Below, one piece after another: positions 56,162 to 64,000 of a stretch of 64,000 nucleotides of DNA. A program made the translations under genes and the position numbers. Numbering within the stretch: position 1 is the stretch's first letter; each line of letters opens with the position of its first letter. The notes beneath the pieces were generated by a model. The model was not told the DNA's origin. It made no database searches and saw only the letters and a program-made list of their open reading frames with translations. Source of the DNA: Effrenium voratum (taxonomy: Eukaryota; Sar; Dinophyceae; Suessiales; Symbiodiniaceae); contig CAUJNA010003319.1 in assembly GCA_963377175.1 (NCBI GenBank), positions 411,001 to 475,000 on the forward strand, written 5' to 3'.

Positions 56162-59100
56162 CTAGGAAACTGATCGCTGCACTTGAAACATGAGTTACAG
56201 TCATGGTCAAAGCAGTCTTCGCAGACTGACTTGCCGCAGCTTCGGCATGGATAGCGAGGTTCCCGATGCTGTGGATGCCCTGGCTCCTCATGAGCACACC
56301 TGGCCCGGTTATCAGGGGCAGCGCCGGCAGCCCGAGCAATGGCCCTCGTTCTAGAGGGATCCCTGCCGAAGATGGGGGCTGATGGTGATGGTGGGGGTGG
56401 CCCCGAAGGAGGTGGAGGTGGAGGAGGCCTCGCCGAGCTGACGGTGCGAGCATCACGAGGAGGAGAACCTCTAGGAGCCCTTCCCTGGGTTAAGGGATCT
56501 GTGTCTCCAGATTTCTCCCATGATCCCGTTCCGGCGGTCGAACCAGCGCCAGCACTCGAGGATCCGCAGGCAGCAAGAGGTTGCTCCCTCAATTCAGCGA
56601 TCTGCATGTTGATCTCATTGACCCTCAGCACAAGCTTCATAAACTGCTCTTGCATGTCCCTCGGATTGGGGCCTAAGCTTTTGTCATGAAGGTCCTTGAC
56701 ACATCTAGCAATGCGGGACAATTGAAGCTTGAATTCTTCCTGTTTCTGTGAGTTCTCATTGAGGGCTCCGGATACCTTATCACTGAACTGCTTCAGGTCG
56801 GTCGCAGGAACGAGATGCTGGATATACGTCTCGACGTTCCCACGGATGGTTCTTTCTCTTGAGATGGTTCCCTCAATGTCGATGACACTGCGAGAGTTCG
56901 CCTCAACTTCGTCTTTGATTTTCCGAACCTCAGCCTCAAGGGCCCCGATCTCAGAAAACCTAAGAAGCTGGACCTTGACGTTCTCAAGTGATTCGGCCTG
57001 CTCGCGAAGTTCAGCAGCGGATATGACGATCGAGTTAGATCTTTCATCATACATCTTAAAACGCTCATTCATCTCCTTCTCGCTTCGGGCGACCCACTCG
57101 TGGAAATCACGGAACTTAGCCTCGTGTTTTGAGAGAGTTCCGGCAACGGCAGAGAAAGATGATTCAACCTTCTTCTCGAAGGCGTCAACACGGTTATTGA
57201 TCTTCTTGATCTCACCGACGCAAGCGTTGATATCATCCCTACATGAACGAATCTCAGCTCTGCATCCCTGGATTTCGGCCTTGCACCCCTTGACCTCGTT
57301 GTGGATCGCGAGAAGCAGTCGTTGAAGCTCAGATGCAACAGGATGGCCGCCACTTGTAGAAGCAGACGGAGCAGGACGACTATCAGCGTCATGATCTCCG
57401 CGGCTATTCTCTTCCCTGTCGGGAGTGCAGCCCGGAGTTCCGATTTGAAAGAATGCGGGGATAACGGAGTCGTTGACCGGTTGATTCGAAGGAAGCCCTC
57501 CATATCCAGGGGCAACAGTGCTAAGACCAGGTCTCCGATTCCTAGGCGTAGAGTTAATCCCGTCATCAGTCTCCTTCTCAGACATCGGGGCATTGGAGCT
57601 GAGCCCAGACCCCGCAGAGTGTATAGGAACGTCAATAGGATCGTGATGAGCTGGGGGATTGGATCGCAGTCGTAGAGCAGCTTCACGTCTCTCGGGTGAC
57701 TCAGAGCTCCTCTTTGTGGCTCGTGAGTCAGTGCCGGTTTGTCCCGACACATTATCAAATGATGATGATCCGCGAAGTTGAGCTTGATCTGGATTAGGTT
57801 GAGTGAGATCAAGCCGTTGAGCAACGTCACCATTGAGTGGCTTAGGGGAAAGTACTTTGGCAACGCGGCTCGGCGGGAGCGATGTAGTTCGTCTCTCTGG
57901 TGTGACCTCGGCCTCATCGATTACATCAAGGATCCCAGGAATGGTTTCATCATCTTCATTTCCTCTCCTGGGTGGCTGATGGAAGGGGATGTCGAGGAGG
58001 TCAAATGGAGTAGAGCCAATACCAGGTGTATCCTGCTCGGATCCATCGCTGGTACGGTGGCTGGACTGCTCCTCGAGGTCGATGACGTCGGGGGCGGACT
58101 CTTTTCGAGTCTGACGCCGATTGAACGCCGCGAAGAGACCGGCATGGCTTCTTGACGAAGAGGAGGAAGGATTTGGGCCTGCTGTTTCGCGGCCCGCATC
58201 CGATCGACTAGTACCTGATGTCCGATTTGGCGGATTTGAGCCCGCGTTGTAGCGGTTCGCATCCCGACCTCGGGTACCTGAGGAAAGCGGTGGATTCGGA
58301 CCAGCGTTGTAGCGGTCCGCATTCCGGTCACGGGTACCTGACAGGTGAGATGATACTGCATCAGAGATGAAGTCCATATCCGCCGGACTGGGGTGATCGT
58401 GAATGATGTCAATGTCGGATGAACCTGAGACGGGAGGAGGGCCAGCTATTTGCGGCCAATCCTCAATCGCCCGTTTGCCCACCTCGGGTTGGGCCGAACC
58501 TGCAACATGAGAAGGGGAGAAATCTTCAATGGGGTCATTTTCTCCATCATGAGGAAAACCCTGAGTAGGCTCATGCGTAGGCAGGGCATCAAAAGATCTG
58601 TCAATTCGGGAAGGCTGAGACCTCCAATCAGCATCAAAAAGGGATTGAAAATCCAGATTCCCAACCGAAACGGGGGCACCCGAGTTAAAGTCGAGCCGAC
58701 CGAAATCAGGCGGTGTAGCCTGCGATCCACTGCCGAGGAGTTGGTCAAACTGATCCCATGTAAGGGACCATGATTGAGCCGGCTCCGGATGAGCAGCATG
58801 ATGGACAGCCCGGTCCTCGATCTGGAGCGCCACGAACGGAATAGTAGGCGAAATCGATGAGGGCACCTGATTTGGAGGAACCTCAGCCTCTTCTAGAGGG
58901 GGTCCGTCCTCGATCTGGAGCACTGCCGCCGGGATAGGGGCCTCCGCATCCTCATCAAACACAACCTGAGAAAGGATCCAATCGTCCGTGATCACCCCGG
59001 GATTGGGTTCTGCGCCCAGCATCGGGGGAATGGGCCACAGCCGGCTGTCTAAGCCGGGGGCAGCAGGCGCGGCGTTGCCGCGAAGGGCGTTGGCCTCGTC

Positions 59101-59202
59101 GTCCACGAAGCCCGGCCCACGATGAGAAGCTCCGGGGACGCCATTGCTCGTACAAGTAGGCGATGGGAGCAGGTAGCGGGTCACGTCCCGCAACCGGATC
59201 AC
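56077..59202 (-). CDS. ORF A: leading protein with long coiled coil and Cys-rich C-terminus
   Basis: 1041 codons from a GTG at 59202; the frame is closed upstream by a TAG (about 59216). The first ATG is codon 61 (59022), so the true start is uncertain. The first 620 residues are low-complexity and acidic to Pro/Ser-rich, with three imperfect copies of a SGTR.R.A.RYNAGPNPP-type repeat (about 290-350). A long coiled coil occupies about 624-875. In it Cys 640, 647, 654 and 661 fall exactly seven residues apart. A run of seven prolines follows, then a Cys/His-rich end (969-1041) with seven CxxC pairs, a RING- or B-box-like zinc module. It lies where gag normally starts, just after the primer site, so it is probably a structural or assembly protein. 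No known family is recognised. Confidence 0.8.
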   Translation of the reverse strand: MIRLRDVTRYLLPSPTCTSNGVPGASHRGPGFVDDEANALRGNAAPAAPGLDSRLWPIPPMLGAEPNPGVITDDWILSQVVFDEDAEAPIPAAVLQIEDGPPLEEAEVPPNQVPSSISPTIPFVALQIEDRAVHHAAHPEPAQSWSLTWDQFDQLLGSGSQATPPDFGRLDFNSGAPVSVGNLDFQSLFDADWRSQPSRIDRSFDALPTHEPTQGFPHDGENDPIEDFSPSHVAGSAQPEVGKRAIEDWPQIAGPPPVSGSSDIDIIHDHPSPADMDFISDAVSSHLSGTRDRNADRYNAGPNPPLSSGTRGRDANRYNAGSNPPNRTSGTSRSDAGRETAGPNPSSSSSRSHAGLFAAFNRRQTRKESAPDVIDLEEQSSHRTSDGSEQDTPGIGSTPFDLLDIPFHQPPRRGNEDDETIPGILDVIDEAEVTPERRTTSLPPSRVAKVLSPKPLNGDVAQRLDLTQPNPDQAQLRGSSSFDNVSGQTGTDSRATKRSSESPERREAALRLRSNPPAHHDPIDVPIHSAGSGLSSNAPMSEKETDDGINSTPRNRRPGLSTVAPGYGGLPSNQPVNDSVIPAFFQIGTPGCTPDREENSRGDHDADSRPAPSASTSGGHPVASELQRLLLAIHNEVKGCKAEIQGCRAEIRSCRDDINACVGEIKKINNRVDAFEKKVESSFSAVAGTLSKHEAKFRDFHEWVARSEKEMNERFKMYDERSNSIVISAAELREQAESLENVKVQLLRFSEIGALEAEVRKIKDEVEANSRSVIDIEGTISRERTIRGNVETYIQHLVPATDLKQFSDKVSGALNENSQKQEEFKLQLSRIARCVKDLHDKSLGPNPRDMQEQFMKLVLRVNEINMQIAELREQPLAACGSSSAGAGSTAGTGSWEKSGDTDPLTQGRAPRGSPPRDARTVSSARPPPPPPPSGPPPPSPSAPIFGRDPSRTRAIARAAGAAPDNRARCAHEEPGHPQHREPRYPCRSCGKSVCEDCFDHDCNSCFKCSDQFPRCRACRGRGGRHGLVRCLICNQGQCLRP

Positions 59203-59220
59203 CAGCCCCAGCTTCTAGCT

Positions 59221-59236
59221 GGTACGGCTGATAACC
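59221..59236 (-). other. Candidate primer-binding site, anticodon-arm type
   Basis: Directly after the CA of the 5' LTR the transcribed strand reads GGTTATCAGCCGTACC. Its complement, GGTACGGCTGATAACC, looks like the 5' half of a tRNA anticodon arm with a 7-nt loop CTGATAA (anticodon GAT, Ile) and ends at what would be tRNA position 40. Drosophila copia is primed by a cleaved initiator-tRNA half that ends at the same place (from memory). It does not match a tRNA 3' end (TGG...). The tRNA identity is inferred. Confidence 0.55.
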
Positions 59237-59637
59237 TGCGGTTTTGGGCGAACACGAAGTAGCCCAGGGAATCAAAGAGGTACACGTGGTTCACGAAGTA
59301 CCAAAAGAACCCAGTCCCAATGCACAATGTAGAAGGTGCCGGTGACCAGATTGTGGGAGTGACAGTTAATGAAGATCAAGTTTGGGGAGGTTGGGAAATA
59401 GGTTGAAGAAGGGAAGTTTGTGTCCAAGCCCAGGACGATCACGCAGAGATCCTCCGCCCACCTCCCAGTGCCTAACCACGGCGACGTCAGGAGCCTTTTC
59501 CCGACGGCGAAGCAGTCAGCCGCACTATGGCTGGCGCAAAAAGAATCCGTGACCCCCCTGACGGGAGGGCAAAACTTGAGCCAAACGGCCATTCGGCCGT
59601 TTTGCCACATGATGAAACAACACGTGAACAAAACACA
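59237..59637 (-). repeat. 5' LTR (right end on the plus strand)
   Basis: One mismatch in 401 bp to 36065-36465. It should hold the promoter for the element. The hairpin and the spliced-leader-like 11-mer are at 59583-59602 and 59575-59585. Confidence 0.97.
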
Positions 59638-59642
59638 CTTTT
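59638..59642. repeat. Target site duplication, right copy (CTTTT)
   Basis: Matches 36060-36064 and directly follows the CA end of the right LTR. Confidence 0.9.
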
Positions 59643-61215
59643 AAACAACCCCAAACCCAAATGTGAAGGGTTTACTGTTTGCAAACTGCTGGCCACCCCG
59701 CACATTAAAAGAGACAGCGCTGGCTCTTGCGCTTTTGACCTCAAAATGCTGCTCTTCCGCATTGCTGCACTTGTTGCCTGAACATGCGGGATCCACTTTC
59801 GGGTCCGTGCAACCCATCCAGCCCGAAGGCGTCTCAACCCCGGATACGTCAGCAGAACATGAATAGAAGCTAAACAAATCAAACAATTCGAAATAGATGG
59901 AGGTGGTATTAAAATCAGACGCAGTGTATTTCTTGGGGGGGTGGGGGCATAATTTGAACAACAGTGAATCGCTTAGGTCCCACCTTCTAATTGCTTCCAC
60001 AAATCTCCAGTGAGCTTCAGTGGTACTTAGCTTTGGGAAAAGTTTTCCCCACCCAAACCCAAGCCCCCACGTCACATTCTCTTGAGACATGAGGCTAGCG
60101 CGCCGATTCCAGCCTTGCGATTGCAAAAGAAGCCTGATGCTAACTGCAAAAGCACTCCCGGCATATCTGCACCAATGCTCGATTCAAGGCGCACCCAACT
60201 CGTCTGTCGATGTGCGGGTGACGGAAAGAACGTCGGATTTCCTGCCTGCACGATGCGTGCAATCCAACTGCTGAATTGCCAGGAGTCAATTCATCTTGCT
60301 GATTCAAAGAGGCCAAGTATATATATATATAGTAGATCAAGTCAGAGTATTTAGTCACTGAGTCAAGAAGCCAAAGCTGGTTCGGCAAGATTTGCTCAAA
60401 AGACCGCAGGAGTGACTTCTTGCGTCCGGTGTGTCCTTTTGCCAAATGTGCATGCCATTGCATGCAACCAAAATGCTGATGCAATGCAACCATGGGACGC
60501 CACAACTTGAAGGACGCAACATGCCACACGTTTTTGGGGTCCCCCCAAGAAGGCCCTCGACTGCCCAACGCTTCCCTTTGGTGGACACTGCCACAAGGGA
60601 AACTGAGTTCAACATGAAAAGCTCTTTTCGTGTTTCTAAATACCAACCAAAGGTAAAAATCATTTTGACACTCACCCAACGTTCGAGCGCGCTGGCGGGC
60701 GTTCGCGCCTTGGTTCGTGAAGGCAGCGGGGCCCACCCAGAACCTTGGTTCGCTGATCCCTTCGACCCCCAAACTTGTGGCAGTCTTTTTGTTTTCCCTT
60801 TAAAACGACCCCACAAAGCGTGTCCTCAACAAAAGACAAGCCACTCTATGTCGCAAGTCCAACTCTCAACTCCAACAAGTCCGAAAGTCGAAGGTTATGG
60901 TTGCGTACCCACAGCCCCCTTTTTGCTGTTGGCTCTACAGTCCCTGTGCGCATGGGATGCAAAACTCCAACACACTCAGCCAATAACATGAGCATGGCAC
61001 CTACGGGAAGAAACGGTTGTTGAATTCCCCCATGAAACGGACCCATCCGGCGCAAGGCCACATATGTCTCTCGGGCTCCCTCGCTGAGTTTCTCCAAGGA
61101 ACAGCATAGCCTCCGCCAGCAGCTCACACAGTGCCAGCACCAAACCCTCTTGAAGAACTTCCCCATGTTGGGCAAAGTTCCAGTGAAGCTACACCAAACA
61201 CTATGGACTCCGTGT
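59643..61215. other. Host DNA right of the retrotransposon, no certain gene
   Basis: A minus-strand frame of 210 codons (60140-60772) has no recognisable domain, and other frames are also open. A short (TA)n lies at 60317-60331. Confidence 0.35.
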
Positions 61216-61217
61216 TC

Positions 61218-62140
61218 CACTTTCCTTCGGCTTTTGGGCCTCGCCAGTGGCTGTTGTTCTTTCTTCGTGTCTTTGGGTTGTCCCGCTCCCTCTTCCACTT
61301 TTCTTAGGTTTTTGGGTGCCGCCCCTGGCTGTTGTTCTTTCTTCGGGTCTTTGGGTTGTCCCGCTCCCTCTTCCACTTTTCTTGGGTGTTTGGGTCCCGC
61401 CCCTGGCTGCGGTCTTTCTTCGGGTCTTTGGGTTGTCCCGCTCCCTGTTCCACTTTTCTTGGGTTTTTGGATCCCGCCCCTGGCTGTTGTCTTTCTTCGG
61501 GTCTTTGGGTTGTCCCGCTCCCTGTTCCACTTTTCTTGGGTTTTTGGGTGCCGCCCCTGGCTGTTGTCCTTCCTCGGGTCTTTGGGTTGTCCAGCTCCCT
61601 GTTCCACTTTTCTTGGGTTTTTGGGTCCCGCCCCTGGCTGTTGTTCTTTCTTCGGGTCTTTGGGTTGTCCCGCTCCCTGTTCCACTTTTCTTGGGTTTTT
61701 GGGTCCCGCCCCTGGCTGTTGTCCTTCTTCGGGTCTTTGGGTTGCTCCCTCTTCCACTGTTCTTGGGTTTTTGGGTCCCGCCCCTGGCTGTTGTTCTTCT
61801 TCGGGTCTTTGGGTTGTCCCGCTCCCTGCTTCACTTTTCTTGGGTGTTTGGGTCCCGCCCTGGCTGTTGTCTTTCTTCGGGTCTTTGGGTTGTCCCGCTC
61901 CCTGTTCCACTTTTCTTGGGTTTTTGGGTCCCGCCCCTGGCGGTTGTCTTTCTTCGGGTCTTTGGGTTGTCCCGCTCCCTGTTCCACTTTTCTTGGGTTT
62001 TTGGGTCCCGCCCCTGGCTGTTGTCTTTCTTCGGGTCTTTGGGTTGTCCCGCTCCCTGTTCCACTTTTCTTGGGTTTTTGGGTCCCGCCCTGGCTGTTGT
62101 TCTTCGGGTCTTTGGGTTGTCCCGCTCCCTGGGTGCTTTA
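61218..62140. repeat. 77-bp minisatellite, about 12 copies
   Basis: The phrase TTGGGTTGTC recurs at 61273, 61351, 61428, 61505, 61582, 61660, 61737, 61809, 61885, 61962, 62039 and 62112. Spacing is mostly 77-78 bp, with a few units of 72-76. Each unit also has TTTTGGGTCCCGCCCCTGGC. The first copy is the most diverged. The unit has no stop in several frames, so open frames of 230-450 codons appear on both strands, including a Gln/Lys/Pro/Arg-rich one on the minus strand. Because 77 is not a multiple of three, each such frame cycles through all phases, which argues against a coding role. Confidence 0.95.
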
Positions 62141-64000
62141 TTTTCGGATTATCTCGCTTGAGTAGATGGAACTCATGGCTCCCAAAATACATTGCTCCGC
62201 GAGAGGGACCGCTTGTTCGTGCTCAGAACGTGTGAGTTTATCTTGGTAAGCATGACCACTTCACCCTCCCCAGGACACACACACACACACACACACATGT
62301 GAGGCCACCATGAACCTTCATGTCTGGGAAAATGCCTGGCTCGACAAGCTGCTTAGACCCAACAGCGAGATTGAGCCTCCGAGGAATGAGTGTGACGCTG
62401 CGCCCACCACACAAATAGAGCAGTCAAGTCTTAGGTGGAAGTCCGTGCTCCGTGTCAGGTCTCTTAAGATGGTACAACCCGCTGAGTCCGCAATGCATCG
62501 CTTTTGGTGTCGTTGCATCAATGTTTGCAATTTTGGCAAACAGACTGGAAGGCATTTGACTATGTCGGTTCTAGACAATTGCACATGCCGCAAAGGATGG
62601 GCAACCTACAATCTTAACATTACAAATGGGAGTCTTGCTTCTATGGCCTTACAGTCAAAAGCACTTGCCGGCATGCACCCAGTCTACCGACCTAAAGCTA
62701 TGTACACTTGGGCGCAAAGGTCCAGAGTCTCATCATGACGCACCTGGCACAATGGCATTGGCGAGAAGTGCCACGAACAGGGTTGTCTTTTGTGGATTTG
62801 TATATGTGATGCCTTCATCGTAATTATCTGGCTGCCCAAGCTGATCCCGCCATTCATAAGACAACGCTTTCCCCCATGGAACTGGCTAGATCTTCAAGAT
62901 CAAAGTGCTCTTGCCTCTGAAGATGTCAAGCGAAAACGCGCCTTAGACCCTCAAGAGCAAGAGACCCCTGTGCCCGCAAGACTACAAATGCCCTAAGCCT
63001 ACAAGAGAAAAACGCACCAAGACCTCCCAAAGAAGTAAGGTGACCTAGGCCCTCAGTCGCAGTGGCCTCGATGCATAAGGTTACAAGTGCCTTAGACCCT
63101 GAAGAGCAAGAGAGCCCCAAAGTCAAAGCGCACTAAACTTATGCCCCTGCCTTGACGTGTTCTACGGTCGCCATGGCGGCCGCGGCTGTAAACGCCGCGG
63201 GCATGCCATGCGCTCTGGCACTGGCGCGAGCCGACCTGCTGCGCGACATGGGAAGGCCAAGGGTGGGCCCACGTTTTTCTATTCCTAGGCCGCCTTTTGC
63301 ATGGTTTCAAAGGGAGCCACACACCCTTCAAAGAGGAGTTGCTGAGTGTGTAACGCCCTTTCTGAGCAAGCAAACATGGACTAGAGCATTGGAAGATTAA
63401 CATGTTGCAAAGCCCATGCATTCGATAAACTTCTACAAGGAAGCTGCGCGCCTTCCATGCGCGCGACCTGCAGCATAGTGCGTCGTTTGCGATGCCGAGG
63501 CACCTGGGAGACAAGCGGCCGGTGCCAGGTGTCCAATGACACCGACTGACTCAGACGCAATGCCCAGTGCAGTGTGCCCAAGGTCTGAGCTTTGGCTGTG
63601 GCTTCCAGCGCCTCCCACCGTGCACGAATCTCCGGGGCTTTCTGAGCAAAGTTCTTCTGACATGCGGCCTGCTGCGATGTCGATGGCCCGAAGATGCGTC
63701 TGTCAACCTTGTACAAGCACAAAGCCAGAAAGCGCCATGAACGAGTTGCTGTGCCGCACCTTGCCTGAAAACACCAACAAATTCGGGGTGACGTCTGGGG
63801 CAACCTGTTTGCTTATCAATGAATGCGACTACGTGCCAAACCAATGCAACTCTCAAGCAATTGTTACACTCCCATTGAGCTGGAATGGGTGTGCAGTTGG
63901 CAGTAAGCACCAAGCAATGACTGGAGAACTGCCATCTTCGTACCTGAGCTAGTGCAACTGTCACACCTATCAAATACAAGGCCTTTCCGCACCGAGCTCA
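62141..64000. other. Right edge of the window, no certain gene
   Basis: (AC)n lies at 62276-62296. A phrase GCCTTAGACCCT.AAGAGCAA occurs at 62940 and 63089, suggesting a degenerate tandem duplication about 150 bp apart. GC-richer open patches at 63152-63260 (plus) and 63433-63803 (minus) may be exons, but no domain is visible. Confidence 0.35.

Larger units (their letters stand above)
36065..59637 (-). mobile_element. Giant intact Ty1/copia-like LTR retrotransposon
   Basis: 23,573 bp, transcribed on the minus strand. The boundaries rest on direct 401-bp LTRs (TG...CA), a 5-bp target duplication, a purine tract at the 3' LTR and a candidate primer site at the 5' LTR. The internal region holds four long intact frames (A, B, C, D in transcription order). 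Order and motifs in C (protease, integrase, then reverse transcriptase and RNase H, with CDADLAGD and SKKQTSVSKS) place it in Ty1/copia (Pseudoviridae-like), not Ty3/gypsy. Typical copia elements are about 5-10 kb, so this is exceptionally large. The extra length comes from ORF A, the methyltransferase-like and dUTPase inserts in C, and ORF D. No stop or frameshift interrupts any of the frames, so the copy may be autonomous. Confidence 0.95.

Noticed and set aside
36065..59637. Ty3/gypsy or retrovirus assignment
   Set aside because: Integrase precedes reverse transcriptase, and the RNase H motifs are of copia type.
60846..62235. 448-codon minus frame and 361-codon plus frame
   Set aside because: Both are readings of the 77-bp minisatellite, whose unit has no stops. 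The unit length is not a multiple of three, and both strands are open.
1..64000. CRISPR array
   Set aside because: The tandem repeats are contiguous microsatellites or a minisatellite without unique spacers, and the context is eukaryotic.

Overview
The window reads as nuclear DNA of a dinoflagellate, most likely a Symbiodiniaceae-like species; this is an inference. The supporting evidence is very sparse gene content, many long microsatellites of different motifs, a Ty1/copia polyprotein of dinoflagellate style with a cytosine-C5-methyltransferase-like insert and CCCH fingers in Gag, and an 11-nt match to the dinoflagellate spliced leader inside the LTR.

The centre of the window is one intact, very young, unusually large LTR retrotransposon at 36065-59637 (23.6 kb), transcribed on the minus strand. 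Its 401-bp LTRs differ at one base and run TG...CA. A 5-bp target duplication (CTTTT) flanks it. A purine tract (GAGGGGGG) abuts the 3' LTR, and a candidate primer-binding site abuts the 5' LTR and looks like the complement of a tRNA anticodon arm, as in Drosophila copia. In transcription order it carries ORF A (coiled coil plus Cys-rich C-terminus), ORF B (Gag-like, two CCCH fingers), ORF C (Pol: protease, integrase, C5-methyltransferase-like domain, complete dUTPase, reverse transcriptase, RNase H and an unknown C-terminal domain) and ORF D (about 3100 aa, unknown, in the post-pol position). B ends in a textbook -1 frameshift site: G_GGT_TTC, stop codon, 7-nt spacer, GC-rich hairpin. The Pol frame is open from exactly that point, so Gag-Pol is probably made by ribosomal frameshifting.

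Left of the element (1-36059) is host DNA with one clear gene, an AGC-like protein kinase exon or retrocopy on the minus strand (14656-15516), and one frameshifted coding remnant (29513-30066). It also holds a near-perfect 472-bp inverted repeat at the left edge and many microsatellite blocks: CA, TGTC, CTGT, ACAA, AATC, CCAA and GGAT types. Right of the element (59643-64000) the main structure is a 12-copy, 77-bp minisatellite (about 61218-62140). I recognise no gene there.

The element genes fit together as a self-contained replication system. B and A would supply structural proteins, C the enzymes for cDNA synthesis and integration, dUTPase would limit uracil in cDNA, and the methyltransferase-like domain might mark new copies. 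D is the largest and least understood part.
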